Source: Paenibacillus camerounensis
GTDB taxonomy: Bacteria; Bacillota; Bacilli; Paenibacillales; Paenibacillaceae
Reading direction: 5' to 3'
DNA: 43,087 nt
Assembly: GCF_000723885.1 (NCBI RefSeq)
Contig: NZ_CCDG010000030.1
Span: forward strand, 1 to 43,087
Notes under the pieces: model-generated
The model's database searches: none
What the model was told of the DNA's origin: nothing
Seen by the model: only the letters and a program-made list of their open reading frames with translations
Shown here: in pieces, positions 1 through 8,554 of the stretch
Position numbering within the stretch: position 1 is the first letter of the stretch
How the letters are laid out: each line of letters starts with the position of its first letter
Program-made: the position numbers and the translations under genes

Positions 1-184
1 GTAACCTCTTCATGCGGAATCAGATCCTTATCCGGCGTATTGTAGTAGCGCAACCGCCGCTCCCGGACTGCTGGCGGTACACCACACTGACACAAATATG
101 TCACACATAAGGCATGTGGGGGCAGTCCGTGAGGCTGAGCCCTGAGTTCATCCACTGGTGCTCCCGCTGGTGCTCCCGGCGGTA

Positions 185-379
185 CAGTCATGCTATAACT
201 GCACTCTGTACATCTAAAAGCGGCTTGTTGAGCTGTTTCAGACATATAAATGTAATCCGTGCAGCTATTTTCTCCATTTCCCGCCGTTTTGCGGGAATGG
301 AGCCTTTTTAGTTGTATGAACTACACTTAAACCACTTCAATGGGCAAATCCGGCTGTTTTAGCTGCACGAAGTACAACT
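185..379. repeat. Cluster of TGCAC/GTGCA dispersed palindromes
   Basis: Several copies of a roughly 20-bp imperfect palindrome of the form TA-n-TGCAC-nnn-GTGCA-n-TA are visible. The clearest is at 358-379 (TAGCTGCAC, spacer GAA, GTACAACTA). Degenerate copies lie near 195-215, 250-270 and 310-330. The same element recurs at about 30005-30190, so this is a dispersed intergenic repeat rather than a local operator. Function is unknown. Confidence 0.55.
272..309 (+). terminator. Terminator-like hairpin inside the repeat cluster
   Basis: CTCCATTTCCCGC pairs with GCGGGAATGGAG apart from one bulged base, around a short loop, and is followed by CC and five T residues. It has the form of a rho-independent terminator on the plus strand. 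It may end a gene left of the window or belong to the dispersed repeat. Confidence 0.45.
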
Positions 380-394
380 ATCTGCCCTCCACTC

Positions 395-500
395 GGCGCA
401 TTGGATTACTCCCACGTACACCGCCCCCCTCCGGCGCATTGGATTACTCCCACATATACCACGACCCCGCCTGCGTATTGGATTACTTGCACATACATAT
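395..500. repeat. Three imperfect direct repeats of about 38 bp
   Basis: The word GGCGCATTGGATTACT (third copy TGCGTATTGGATTACT) occurs at 395, 433 and 473, followed each time by a CAC-rich tail, giving a period of 38-40 bp. No coding role is evident. Confidence 0.55.
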
Positions 501-653
501 AGCGACGCCGTCACACTAAATTTGTACCTTCGCGGATCATTAGTGTGATTTCCGGCTGACATGGGGAAGAGAGCAGCCGTCCAGCATATCGCCTAAGTAG
601 GCACAGCAAATAGCCCTTCGCACTGTGCGGAAAAATCCGCAGGACACGATGAG

Positions 654-1457
654 CTATTCTGTGCTTCCAGCACCTTTATGCAGCCGGTAAAAGCGCGCCG
701 TATTCGCGCTCAGCAGCGCTTCTGCCTGAGCAGGCGGATAGCCGTGCAGCGCGCCCCATGCTGCAGCAACATCGCGGATCATGGCCGGGTTCGTGAGCCG
801 TCCGGCAAAAGGTCCTTCGAACGGCCAAGGCCCGTCCGTCTCCGCCATAACCAGCTCAGGCGGGTAACGCCTGGCCAGAGCCTGAATCTCCGGCTCGTAG
901 ACGATATCCGGAGTGAAGGAGATATAATATCCGCGCTCAATCATCCGGAGGACAGCTTCCTCTGGCCCTTTGAACCAGTGAAAGTGGGCATTCCGGATGC
1001 CGTGCTTGTCCAGCAGCTCACAGGCGGTCAGCGCATCCTCGTAGACGGCATGCAGCACCACCGGCTTGCCGAGCCGTGCAGCCAGGCCAAGCATAGTGTC
1101 CAGCAGCCGTATATACGGCTCCATCACAAAAGGCCCGCCGCGCTCCAGCGCTTCTGCCCGGCTATAGTAGGGCAGGCCGATTTCACCTATGGCCGCCATG
1201 TCTGCGCTGTGTTCCTCGATAAAGCTAAGCAGCATAGCCAGCTCTGCTTCCGCAGGCAGCGGCTGCTCGGGATGATAGCCGTAGGCCGGCTTAATCAATC
1301 CGGGAGCTTTGCGCACCAGCTCCTTAGTGCGGATGCAGGAGGCCAGGTTCATCGAGACGGCAATCAAGCCGTGGACGCCTTCTGTAGCAAGTGCAGGCAG
1401 CATGTGCTCAAGCGCGTCAGCGTCATATTGCTCAAGATGAATATGGGCATCAATCAT
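654..1457 (-). CDS. TatD-family metal-dependent hydrolase
   Basis: A 267-residue TIM-barrel hydrolase of the TatD type (amidohydrolase superfamily). The N-terminus carries the metal-binding HxH in MIDAHIHLEQY. Later hallmarks are GEIGLPYY (bridging Glu), VVLHAV, HFHWF and the C-terminal MAETDGPW with the catalytic Asp. Family members are putative metal-dependent DNases or other phosphoesterases; the substrate cannot be told from sequence. The ATG overlaps the end of the upstream stalk-domain gene by 8 bases, so the two are probably co-transcribed and translationally coupled. The length is normal for the family. The family assignment is firm and the substrate is unknown. Confidence 0.85.
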   Translation of the reverse strand: MIDAHIHLEQYDADALEHMLPALATEGVHGLIAVSMNLASCIRTKELVRKAPGLIKPAYGYHPEQPLPAEAELAMLLSFIEEHSADMAAIGEIGLPYYSRAEALERGGPFVMEPYIRLLDTMLGLAARLGKPVVLHAVYEDALTACELLDKHGIRNAHFHWFKGPEEAVLRMIERGYYISFTPDIVYEPEIQALARRYPPELVMAETDGPWPFEGPFAGRLTNPAMIRDVAAAWGALHGYPPAQAEALLSANTARFYRLHKGAGSTE

Positions 1458-2568
1458 TGGCAGTCAGCTTCTTCACCGTTGCCGGATATTCATCGAATGC
1501 AATGAAGGTGACAGATTCCGGCTCCAGGGCTTTACCTGAAGCAGCCGGTTTATACACCAGCTTCAGAGTTCCGATGCTCTCCAGGAATCCGGTCGTCACA
1601 TTCACTTCAGCCGTCAGCCGGTTATTCTCAACCATGTAGTAAGTAACAGTGCCGATTCCTGCTTTTCCGCCGATATTCGGGTCGTCGCTGCGGTCCGGCA
1701 GGCGCAGGGTCACCTGTGAAGGAGAGGCACCGGCAAGCTTCAGCGAAACGAGCATATCCTTGCCGTCTGCAGTGATGCTGGAGGATACAAGCTGAGTTCC
1801 AGCCTTCCAGGCTTCAGGTACAGAGAGCTCCTGCCAGGTCTTCGGGTTAATTACATGGATCTCCTGCTCGACAATTCCTGTTCCTGTACCTAATGTCAGA
1901 ATAACGATGGCTTCGGGTTGTCCGTCCTTATTGATGTCATTGTAATACAGCTCTGGCGGGTGGCTTAAATCCCGGTAGGTCTGCCAGCCGTATTTATGCT
2001 TTTGTCCGTTTATCTCAAGTATATAGCCTTTATAGGCTGTCTTGTCTTTAAGGGCGGCGTAGATTTTGACTTCCGGATGGTCTTCTGCAGCAGCAAGCGC
2101 TTCGGTAGGGACCCGCACGGTTGTGCTCACGCTGCCCGATATAATGGATACCGAGTTCTGCTTCTGATCCAGCCGGAAGTCAGCTCCGGATATGAGATTC
2201 AAGGCAGATGCCGGAATATACATACGTCCGTTCCGCAGTATAGCCTTGCCTTCAAGCGCAGTTGAGCTGCCATAGTAGAGCACCAGCTGGCTGCCCGGTT
2301 TAACCATTGTACTGGTGCTTTCGGTGGTAATTGTTAACAGCTTTTGCTTGTTGTCCCACTGGAGTGCTGCAGGGTAGAACTCGGTGAGCACCCGGACCGG
2401 TATATACGCGATGTCCTGGTCGAGAAACGGATGTAAAGGGGTGAGCGCAGCTTCCCCGTCAACAATCAATTTAAGCGGTGCAGCGGCAAACGTTTTATCT
2501 ATATCAAGAGCCGACGGGCATACGGCAATTAACATTGCGGCAGCTACGCTGGCGATCCATCTTTTCAT
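1450..2568 (-). CDS. Secreted protein with copper-amine-oxidase N-terminal-like stalk domain
   Basis: The protein has a signal peptide (MKRWIASVAAAMLIAV..., cleavage probably after TFAAA). A copper amine oxidase N-terminal-like domain then spans about residues 35-135, with the typical AYIPVRVLTE and MYIPASALN strands. The C-terminal half (EVKIYAALKDKTAYKGYILEI onward) resembles an FG-GAP-like or VCBS-type beta region with DINKDGQPEAIV, a calcium-loop-like motif. Such stalk domains are common in Paenibacillus exoproteins and probably act in the cell envelope. I prefer the ATG at 2568, because GGAGG lies just upstream of it; the ATG 15 bases earlier overlaps that site. It heads a two-gene unit with the TatD gene. 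Confidence 0.75.
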   Translation of the reverse strand: MKRWIASVAAAMLIAVCPSALDIDKTFAAAPLKLIVDGEAALTPLHPFLDQDIAYIPVRVLTEFYPAALQWDNKQKLLTITTESTSTMVKPGSQLVLYYGSSTALEGKAILRNGRMYIPASALNLISGADFRLDQKQNSVSIISGSVSTTVRVPTEALAAAEDHPEVKIYAALKDKTAYKGYILEINGQKHKYGWQTYRDLSHPPELYYNDINKDGQPEAIVILTLGTGTGIVEQEIHVINPKTWQELSVPEAWKAGTQLVSSSITADGKDMLVSLKLAGASPSQVTLRLPDRSDDPNIGGKAGIGTVTYYMVENNRLTAEVNVTTGFLESIGTLKLVYKPAASGKALEPESVTFIAFDEYPATVKKLTAND

Positions 2569-2747
2569 GAGTAAATCCTCCATTTATATAGGCTTTGCAT
2601 TAATCTAGCAGAAGTAGCTTCTATTAGTATAAAGCAAATTCAACGTGTGAAGGTCACTTTCTGTTAACATTGATAAGACAAGCTTGTTACGCTTTGACGG
2701 CGGCAGCACGGAATGGAACATATGATCGGAAAAATAACAAAAACAAA

Positions 2748-2800
2748 GCCCCGCAGATGGATGCCAGAGCGTTGTCCATGTCTGCGGGGCATTGCAGCTT
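2748..2800 (-). terminator. Terminator of the doxX-like gene
   Basis: GCCCCGCAGA at 2748-2757 pairs perfectly with TCTGCGGGGC at 2781-2790. On the minus strand the stem is followed by a T-rich run (complement of 2731-2747). It sits just beyond the stop of the DoxX-like gene. Confidence 0.8.
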
Positions 2801-2813
2801 ACACAATATTCAT

Positions 2814-3350
2814 TTATACGGAGCGCTTCATTCCCGGAGCAGCAGCTGCAGGCCGGAATGCGGCGGATTTGTCTTTTTTATGGAACAGGCTGCGCAGGTA
2901 GCCCAGTACCCAGCGGTCAAGACCGATTGCACCGGCATTTGCGGCGGATACGATGATAATGACCTCCATCAGCAGCAGCTGGACATTCGTACTCACAGTA
3001 CCCGAGAGCAGGTAGGCGGTATTCATAACCAGACCCATCAGGGCAGCAAAGGTGGTGAAGGTACCGAGGATCAGTCCAAGACCGACCAGGAATTCACCTG
3101 CCGGAATCAGAAGGTTGAAAAAATTAACATTCGGCAGAGCGGCATGCTGGAGGAAGCTGCCCCACCAGGCTTGTACGGAGGCGTCTTCTCCGACACTTTT
3201 GGCAATGGCGCCTTTCAGGAAGCCCCCGGCATCGAAGCCCCCGGTCAGCTTATGCCAGCCGGCCTCAAGCCATTGATAACCTACATATATACGAACGACA
3301 GTCAGCAGCAGCATAGCAATTTTATTAGTACGGAACCAGGTGTTAAACAT
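2814..3350 (-). CDS. DoxX-family integral membrane protein
   Basis: A 178-residue protein with about four membrane segments: near residues 10-30 (AMLLLTVVRIYVGYQWLEAG), 83-105 (LLIPAGEFLVGLGLILG), 105-125 and 132-155. GWHKLTGGFD and the GEFLVGLGLILG helix fit the DoxX/DoxD-like family. Members are linked to redox or thiosulfate:quinone-type functions, but most have no proven role. I chose the ATG at 3350 because AAGGAG precedes it by 8 bases; the GTG nine bases upstream overlaps that site. The gene is monocistronic with its own terminator. Its long upstream region holds a 63-bp tandem repeat and two Fnr/Crp-like boxes, which suggests oxygen- or redox-linked control (inference). Confidence 0.8.
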   Translation of the reverse strand: MFNTWFRTNKIAMLLLTVVRIYVGYQWLEAGWHKLTGGFDAGGFLKGAIAKSVGEDASVQAWWGSFLQHAALPNVNFFNLLIPAGEFLVGLGLILGTFTTFAALMGLVMNTAYLLSGTVSTNVQLLLMEVIIIVSAANAGAIGLDRWVLGYLRSLFHKKDKSAAFRPAAAAPGMKRSV

Positions 3351-3365
3351 GATATCCACTCCTTA

Positions 3366-3519
3366 AAGTTTTGTTAGGAATACTACCGGGATTAAGCTTC
3401 TGGCAAAACTGCTTCGGAAGCATAAGCCAAGTTTTGTTAGGAATACTACCGGGATTAAGCTTCTGGCAAAACTGCTTCGGAAGCATAGGCCAAGTTTTGT
3501 TAGGAATACTACCGGGATT
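3366..3519. repeat. 63-bp tandem repeat (two full copies plus a partial third)
   Basis: Copies start at 3366, 3429 and 3492, exactly 63 bp apart. The first two are almost identical and the third stops after about 28 bp. Each full unit contains a TGCTT-CGG-AAGCA palindrome and CAAAACT...AGTTTTG arms, so it could fold at the RNA level. It lies in the 5' untranslated or promoter region of the DoxX-like gene. Confidence 0.9.
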
Positions 3520-3591
3520 TATTTTTACCGGTACAGTAGGTTTCTTTTCTCTTTGTCGTATCGGATGATCATCTTCGATGCCCTTATATTA

Positions 3592-3628
3592 AGTGATTTT
3601 TTTCACAAGAGGTGTGATATAAATCACA
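3592..3628. promoter_or_regulatory. Two Fnr/Crp-like palindromic boxes
   Basis: 3613-3628 is TGTGA-N6-TCACA, a perfect match to the Fnr/Crp consensus used by Bacillus Fnr. 3592-3607 is AGTGA-N6-TCACA with one deviation. They are about 21 bp apart centre to centre, close to two helical turns. They lie between the DoxX-like gene (minus) and the MarR gene (plus) and could serve either. Confidence 0.55.
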
Positions 3629-3706
3629 ATTATCGAAATAATTTTTATATCAAACTAAAATTTGAATATTTTTAAAACAAAACATAAAAAGACTTGCGTT
3701 CGTCTC

Positions 3707-3748
3707 ACCAAATGATGTAATCAGGAGACCCTTGACACATCATTTGGT
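3707..3748. promoter_or_regulatory. Perfect 12-bp inverted repeat, putative MarR operator
   Basis: ACCAAATGATGT at 3707-3718 and ACATCATTTGGT at 3737-3748 are perfect reverse complements separated by 18 bp. The right arm ends 18 bases before the MarR start codon and overlaps a possible -35 TTGACA (3732-3737). Position and symmetry suggest autoregulation by the MarR protein. Confidence 0.6.
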
Positions 3749-3766
3749 TAAAATTAACATGGAAGC

Positions 3767-4183
3767 ATGGACGAAAATAAAATATTGGCGGTCATCGGCC
3801 GCATTCACCGGAGTGGCAACAGGTTTATCGAACGGGAGCTCAAACAACATAATATACACGGTATTGCCCCGTCACACGGGGATATTCTGTATCAGCTGTT
3901 CATCCGTGAGGATATTACGATGAATCAGTTATCCTGCTTAATTGATAAGGATAAGTCTACCATCACAGCTCTGGTAGACAAGCTGGTACGGCTGGAATAC
4001 GTAAAGCGGGAGCAGGATCAGACCGACGGGAGAATCTTCCGCCTGTCACTCACAACCAGGGGCAGAGAGCTGAAGCCGGTATTTGAGGCGGTGTCGTCAG
4101 CACTCCTGGCTGCTGTGTATGAAGGCTTTGCACCGGAGGAGAAGCAGCTGCTGGTAGGTTTACTGGATAGAATTAAGCTGTAG
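3767..4183 (+). CDS. MarR-family transcriptional regulator
   Basis: A 138-residue winged-helix regulator. The DNA-binding part spans about residues 35-105: ITMNQLSCLIDKDKSTITALVDKL is the helix-turn-helix, and REQDQTDGRIFRLSLTTRG is the wing with the conserved DxR region. Dimerising helices lie at both ends. MarR proteins usually repress genes for stress response or efflux and are released by small ligands. An ATG at 3760 is in another frame; the upstream ribosome-binding site for 3767 is weak (GGAAG). A perfect inverted repeat just upstream points to autoregulation. The nearest candidate target is the divergent DoxX-like gene, as in other MarR/DoxX pairs, though that is inference. Confidence 0.85.
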   Translation: MDENKILAVIGRIHRSGNRFIERELKQHNIHGIAPSHGDILYQLFIREDITMNQLSCLIDKDKSTITALVDKLVRLEYVKREQDQTDGRIFRLSLTTRGRELKPVFEAVSSALLAAVYEGFAPEEKQLLVGLLDRIKL

Positions 4184-4288
4184 AACAGCGATGCGGCAAA
4201 ACAGGTCCAAATAAAACGAACGAAGGTTGCGGAACCCATACCTGAAGCAGCTCGGAATTATGATTAAACCAAGGTTTTGATTAAGAGA

Positions 4289-4327
4289 CAAGGCCAGCTG
4301 GCGTAGAGTCAGCAGGCCTTGTTCTTT
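4289..4327 (+). terminator. Terminator after marR-like gene
   Basis: CAAGGCC and GGCCTTG form a stem with inner CTG/CAG pairing, followed by TTCTTTG. It is about 105 bases after the MarR stop. Confidence 0.6.
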
Positions 4328-4463
4328 GTTATTCTGCTGACTGGTTAGAAAGTCCTACATACAAGTGATATACGGAATTTCGGATATATATACAGTGATG
4401 CATTGAGCTTGCCATCCTATATTTTGACATATACCTCTAAAATATGTACGGGAGGTAGTTCAG

Positions 4464-4628
4464 ATGGACAAGCTCAAGATCCTGCGCAAGCAAATAGAGT
4501 ACGAAAGAACTATGCTTAATCAGATGGAACAGGCCTATGGGCTGCTTCATCCGCGCGTAATCAGACAGTCTATGAAGCTGGATGAATTAATAAATACATA
4601 CATAAGAATGGTTTCCGGCGGAAAATAG
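4464..4628 (+). CDS. Spo0E-like aspartyl-phosphate phosphatase (small)
   Basis: A 54-residue protein beginning MDKLKILRKQIEYERTML. Two predicted helices are joined by a turn (GLLHPRVIRQS) and followed by the signature-like SMKLDELINTY, matching the S-x-x-LD core of the Spo0E family. Family members dephosphorylate Spo0A~P and delay sporulation. A strong GGGAGG site sits about 7 bases before the ATG. The size is typical of short Spo0E-like proteins. It lies alone between the MarR terminator and the convergent TetR gene. The assignment rests on motif and size. Confidence 0.8.
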   Translation: MDKLKILRKQIEYERTMLNQMEQAYGLLHPRVIRQSMKLDELINTYIRMVSGGK

Positions 4629-4668
4629 CATTCAGCTGTTCCGTGTCCGTTAACCAGCATTACGGCTG

Positions 4669-5244
4669 CTATTGGTTTATCCCCTCGAAAGCAGCGGCCG
4701 TTATCGTTTTGATATAAGCCTCGTCCAGTACATCCCCAGTAATCAGCAGCCTGTAAAAAATAGGACCATACAGCAGATCGATGCAGCAGGCGATATCCAG
4801 CCCGGCCTTTAACTCTCCCCGTATCATTCCGCGTTCCAGCAGCTGGTGCGCCTCCTGCCGGCGCGGGGCGAAGAAACGGGCCCGGTAAGCCTCGGCAAGC
4901 CCGGCATCGAATTGCCCTTCGCCAATCAGCTCGGTGATCACCTTGCCCTCCCGGCTGCGCAGGAAGACAGCCAGGTTGGCCGCATGAATCACAATATCCT
5001 CTTTAACAGAGCCGGTATCCGGCACGGGTAACCGCGCCGAAGCAGCAGAGAGATAGCCGTCCATAACAACAGCTGCTTTGTTAGGCCACCATTTATAGAT
5101 GGTGGCTTTGCTGACTTTGGCCCGTTCAGCGATTTTATCCACCGTTACCGCACCAAAGCCTGTTTCGAGCAGCAGCTCATAGGAGGCGGCCAGAATCGCA
5201 GCCTCTGCTTCGTTATTGCGCGGGCGTCCTCTTTTTTTATCCAT
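4669..5244 (-). CDS. TetR/AcrR-family repressor
   Basis: A 191-residue regulator. The helix-turn-helix is at about residues 10-58: AILAASYELLLETGFGAVTV, then KIAERAKVSKATIYKWWPNK, with the hallmark ATIYxWWxxK recognition helix. The rest is a ligand-binding helical domain resembling TetR_C families with an FFAPRR element. The basic start (MDKKRGRPR) may contact the minor groove. It is divergent to an MFS exporter, and the intergenic region carries three copies of an AACGTTCA-type palindrome, so it probably represses both genes and is relieved by a drug-like ligand. Confidence 0.85.
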   Translation of the reverse strand: MDKKRGRPRNNEAEAAILAASYELLLETGFGAVTVDKIAERAKVSKATIYKWWPNKAAVVMDGYLSAASARLPVPDTGSVKEDIVIHAANLAVFLRSREGKVITELIGEGQFDAGLAEAYRARFFAPRRQEAHQLLERGMIRGELKAGLDIACCIDLLYGPIFYRLLITGDVLDEAYIKTITAAAFEGINQ

Positions 5245-5298
5245 ATCTTCATCCCTCCGGTTTATAATCCGCTCAAATACAGCTTGTGGTATAAATCT

Positions 5299-5462
5299 AA
5301 ACTATACGTTCATTATACAAAATATCCGCTGGGTATAGCCAATCTGGAGCAGAAATTACAGGCTTGGAGGGAGCATCAGATGATCACTGAAACTGCCCAT
5401 TTACAAAACTGAACGTTCAGTATATTATATAATCATAATTATTAAACTAAACGTTCAGTATT
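5299..5462. promoter_or_regulatory. TetR operators, ACGTTCA palindromes
   Basis: CTGAACGTTCAG at 5409-5420 is a perfect 12-bp palindrome. AACTAAACGTTCAGTATT at 5445-5462 lies just before the MFS ribosome-binding site. ACTATACGTTCATTATAC at 5301-5318 lies just before the tetR gene. The shared core is ACGTTCA with A/T flanks, and the placement at both genes fits autoregulation plus exporter control. Confidence 0.65.
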
Positions 5463-5484
5463 TAAAATGAAAGGTGGAGTTAAT

Positions 5485-6708
5485 ATGAATCAGACAACTC
5501 AAATGAACGGGGTGACCGGGGCAGGTAAGGCTGCGGAGAGCGCAGCAATGCCCGGCTGGATCACCTTTTTGCTGGCAGCCTCGTGCGGACTGATCGTCGC
5601 CAATCTGTATTATGCCCAGACGCTGATCGGACCGATTGCCGCAGCAACACACCTGTCATCCGGGGCGGCGGGACTTATAGTAACCCTTACTCAGCTCGGT
5701 TATGTTCTCGGCCTTTTGTTCGTAGTTCCGCTCAGTGATATTATCGAAAACCGCCGGCTGACCGTAATTTCACTTATCGTCGTTGTTGCGGCGCTGGTTG
5801 CGGCTACACTTGCTCCAAGTGCGGTGCTGTTCCTGAGCGCTTCGCTGTTCATCGGGCTCGGCTCGGTTGCGGCTCAGATTCTTGTGCCGTATGCTTCCTT
5901 CCTTGCTGCTGAGGAGCACCGCGGACGGGTAGTAGGCAATGTAATGAGCGGGCTGCTGCTGGGTATTATGTTCGCCCGTCCGCTGGCCAGCTTTGTCTCC
6001 GGGCTCTGGGGCTGGCACGCAATCTATGCCATTTCAGCCGTTATCATTGCTCTGCTTACGCTTCTGCTGTCCAGAGTGCTGCCGCAGCGCCAGCCGGTTC
6101 CGGCAATGAACTACAGCGGGCTGATCCGCTCCTTGGGAACACTGCTGATGAATACACCTGTGCTGCGCCGCCGGGCCATCTATCAGGCCAGCCTGTTCGG
6201 AACGTTCAGCCTGTTCTGGACGACGATTTCTTTGCGGCTGGCCGATACGTACCACCTGTCCCAGCAGGGGATTGCCTTGTTTGCCCTGGCCGGTGTGGCA
6301 GGAGCTGTCGCTTCACCGGTTGCCGGAAGACTGGCTGACAAGGGCTGGACCCGTCCGCTGACCGGACTCGCTTTTCTGCTTGCCGCCGGTGCCTTCCTGA
6401 TCGCTTACCTGTTCCGCAGTGGTTCTGCGGTGTCGCTCGGACTGCTCGTTGCCGCTGCTATCCTGCTGGATATGGGCGTGTCTGGTAATCTGGTGCTGGG
6501 CCAGCGGGCGATATACTCCCTTGGCAATGAAGCAAGAGGACGGCTTAATGGACTGTTTATGGCGATCTTCTTCATTGGCGGAGCGATTGGCTCGTCACTG
6601 GGAGGCTGGGCCTATGCTTACGGGGGCTGGGAATTGACCTCGCTGATCGGTATTGCCGTACCGGCTCTGGCTTTCGTATATTACCTGACCGAGAAGAAGC
6701 AGGCGTAA
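5485..6708 (+). CDS. MFS transporter (putative drug/metabolite exporter)
   Basis: A protein of about 407 residues with twelve hydrophobic segments. [18 protein letters not shown] is the first helix end, and [18 protein letters not shown] carries the A-motif loop between helices 2 and 3. The C-half contains [14 protein letters not shown], the second A-like loop. The most likely role is proton-driven efflux of a small compound. I chose the ATG at 5485 because GGTGGAG precedes it; the upstream in-frame ATG at 5467 lies before that site. Divergent control by the TetR gene is suggested by the shared operators. The substrate is unknown. Confidence 0.8.
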   Translation: MNQTTQMNGVTGAGKAAESAAMPGWITFLLAASCGLIVANLYYAQTLIGPIAAATHLSSGAAGLIVTLTQLGYVLGLLFVVPLSDIIENRRLTVISLIVVVAALVAATLAPSAVLFLSASLFIGLGSVAAQILVPYASFLAAEEHRGRVVGNVMSGLLLGIMFARPLASFVSGLWGWHAIYAISAVIIALLTLLLSRVLPQRQPVPAMNYSGLIRSLGTLLMNTPVLRRRAIYQASLFGTFSLFWTTISLRLADTYHLSQQGIALFALAGVAGAVASPVAGRLADKGWTRPLTGLAFLLAAGAFLIAYLFRSGSAVSLGLLVAAAILLDMGVSGNLVLGQRAIYSLGNEARGRLNGLFMAIFFIGGAIGSSLGGWAYAYGGWELTSLIGIAVPALAFVYYLTEKKQA

Positions 6709-6974
6709 GACGATTGATTTACAAGCATTGCACCGTTACGTAGAGCTGCTCATCAGGCCGATTTTGCCGGCCCGGCGGGCGGCTTTTTGCTGCACCGGAA
6801 ACAATGCAACATAATCGGCATACAAAGGGTCCGGCAGTAAGGGATACTGGAGATGAAGGGTTGATCCGGATGGAATTTTTACAGGGCTTGTAATGAAATC
6901 CCATTCTCCGCGTATTAGCTGGGGTAGATCACTTGGCCCGGTGAAATTGCGTAAGAAAGGAGAGCTTGAGAGAG

Positions 6975-7562
6975 ATGCAAGAGCGCGCATTGCTGCAATC
7001 GTTATGGTACCGGAAAATGAAGGAAGACCCCGCTGCTACACCCGTTAGTATGGATACGGACAGGGTGTTCACTTCCATATTTGAAGACTATTATTCGAGG
7101 ATATTCAACTATACCGCTTACCGCGTCAGCTGCCGTTATACGGCGGAGGACCTGACCAGCCAGGTTTTTGAAAAAACATGGTCCAAGCTGCACAGCTACG
7201 CCCCGGACAAAGCGCCCTTTGAGGTGTGGCTGTTCGCCATCGCCAGAAATGTCGTGAACGATCATTACCGCAGCCGGAAGAGAAATCTGTTTTTTCCGCT
7301 GGAGGCGGTCCGGGAGCTGGTATCGGGCAAAAAAACGCCGGACGAGCAGCTGCTGGAAGGGGAGCGCAACAACCGGCTGAGCATGGCACTGGATACTTTA
7401 TCAGCCAAAGAACGGAATATTGTTGCGCTGAAATTCGGTGCAGACCTGAAAAATACAGAGATCGCCAGCCTCACCGGCATGTCCGAGAGTAACGTCGGCG
7501 TGATCCTGTACCGCAGTATGAAAAAGCTGAAAGCTGAAATAGGGAGCGTGGAGCAGCTATGA
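6975..7562 (+). CDS. ECF-type RNA polymerase sigma factor
   Basis: A protein of about 195 residues. Region 2 (about 25-95) shows DYYSRIFNYTAYRVS, the AEDLTSQVFEKTW promoter-melting helix and APFEVWLFAIARNVVNDHYR. Region 4 (about 135-190) shows LSAKERNIVALKFGADLKNTEIA, then the helix-turn-helix SESNVGVILYRSMKKLKAE. These are standard for extracytoplasmic-function sigma factors. The start is uncertain: AAGGAG at 6957-6962 is 3 bases from a TTG at 6966 and 12 from the ATG at 6975. The stop overlaps the next gene by ATGA, so this is a sigma plus membrane-partner operon. Confidence 0.88.
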   Translation: MQERALLQSLWYRKMKEDPAATPVSMDTDRVFTSIFEDYYSRIFNYTAYRVSCRYTAEDLTSQVFEKTWSKLHSYAPDKAPFEVWLFAIARNVVNDHYRSRKRNLFFPLEAVRELVSGKKTPDEQLLEGERNNRLSMALDTLSAKERNIVALKFGADLKNTEIASLTGMSESNVGVILYRSMKKLKAEIGSVEQL

Positions 7563-8515
7563 AAAAAGAGTATGTGCAGGAGTTCGCAAAGGCTGTTGAT
7601 GACGGTCTGCATTTGAAATCTGCTCCTGACTGGAGCGGACCGCAGGAATCACTTGAGCTGCTTGAGCTGGGCCGGGCACTGGCCGGACAGGATTACAGTA
7701 AGGCTCATAAGGCGGCAGTGCTTGCCAAAGTACAGAGCCGTACCCGTCTTACACAGGAGGCAAAACCTATGAAAAATAAAACAGGGTGGAAACGCCCGGC
7801 AATGGTAATGGCATCTCTTCTGGTGGCCGGTGCGCTGAGCATCAGCTTCGTCAAGCCGTCATACGCCCAGGAGCTTCTAGGCAGAGTGCTGCAGAGCATT
7901 AACCTCGGCAACATTATTGCCCATGAGATGGATACCACGCAGATTCCCGATTTTCCAGAGGAATGGGAGGGCAAGCTGTTCGACAAGGACGGTAATGTAA
8001 TCACTTCTGATTCACTCAAAGTTGATAAAATTTATAATGCAGCCGGAGAGCAGATCGTTAATTTTGACGGGGATAAGCTGATTACCAAAAGTGAACAGGA
8101 GCAGCGTGATAAGGAAGCAGCTGAGCGTATTGTGGCCGTGAAGAGCCGGGCGGAGCTGGACCAATATGCGATGTTCAAGGTTAAGCTGCCGGAGTATCTG
8201 CCGGAGGGATTTGCCTTTGACCGGGGAGAATTCTACAAGTCGGAGGAAGGCGTTAACGGCAAGTATCTCGATCTGTTCTTTAGCAGTGAACAAGTAGGGC
8301 AGGATCTCAAGATGCACTTCCGTTATTCCGACAAGGAAACGGCCTATGAAATTTCCTTCAGCGGTAAAGTGGAGCCGGTAAAGATTAACGGTGTTGACGC
8401 CGTAATGATGGATGACCGGAATCTGGACTGGGAAGCCGGTGGCGTATTGTATGGTATTGTATCCCACGGTCTGGAGCGGGACAAGGTGCTGAAGATCGCC
8501 GAATCGCTCCGTTAA
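7559..8515 (+). CDS. Membrane-anchored DUF4367-type protein, probable anti-sigma partner
   Basis: A 318-residue protein. Residues 1-70 are cytoplasmic and charged. One transmembrane helix lies at about 78-102 (AMVMASLLVAGALSISFV...YAQ), followed by an extracytoplasmic region. The part after about residue 200 (LPEYLPEGFAFDRGEFYKS, then VNGVDAVM-like and WEAGGVLYGIV strands) resembles DUF4367, seen in extracellular parts of anti-sigma proteins and lipoproteins. It overlaps the sigma gene by four bases and is thus translationally coupled. I infer that it senses an envelope signal and holds the ECF sigma factor. No zinc-binding HxxxCxxC anti-sigma motif is visible in the N-terminus, so the inhibitory mechanism is unclear. 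Confidence 0.7.
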   Translation: MKKEYVQEFAKAVDDGLHLKSAPDWSGPQESLELLELGRALAGQDYSKAHKAAVLAKVQSRTRLTQEAKPMKNKTGWKRPAMVMASLLVAGALSISFVKPSYAQELLGRVLQSINLGNIIAHEMDTTQIPDFPEEWEGKLFDKDGNVITSDSLKVDKIYNAAGEQIVNFDGDKLITKSEQEQRDKEAAERIVAVKSRAELDQYAMFKVKLPEYLPEGFAFDRGEFYKSEEGVNGKYLDLFFSSEQVGQDLKMHFRYSDKETAYEISFSGKVEPVKINGVDAVMMDDRNLDWEAGGVLYGIVSHGLERDKVLKIAESLR

Positions 8516-8554
8516 CCGGAGGCTGTCCGGTATTGGCCGGACATATTAGAGAGA

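Larger units (their letters stand above)
1..653. other. Gene-free, repeat-rich region at the left edge
   Basis: No convincing gene is seen here; the short open frames have no good ribosome-binding site and run through repeats. The stretch holds degenerate TGCAC/GTGCA palindromes (about 185-380), a terminator-like hairpin (272-309) and three imperfect 38-bp repeats (395-500). The left end is cut by the window, so an upstream gene could terminate in it. Confidence 0.6.

Noticed and set aside
678..1505. 275-codon open frame on plus strand opposite the TatD gene
   Set aside because: It is antisense to a well-supported enzyme, has no ribosome-binding site and no recognisable motif; it is a GC-rich shadow.
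3371..3568. 65-codon open frame with internal repeats
   Set aside because: It is only the 63-bp tandem repeat read in frame (21 codons per unit), with no good start.
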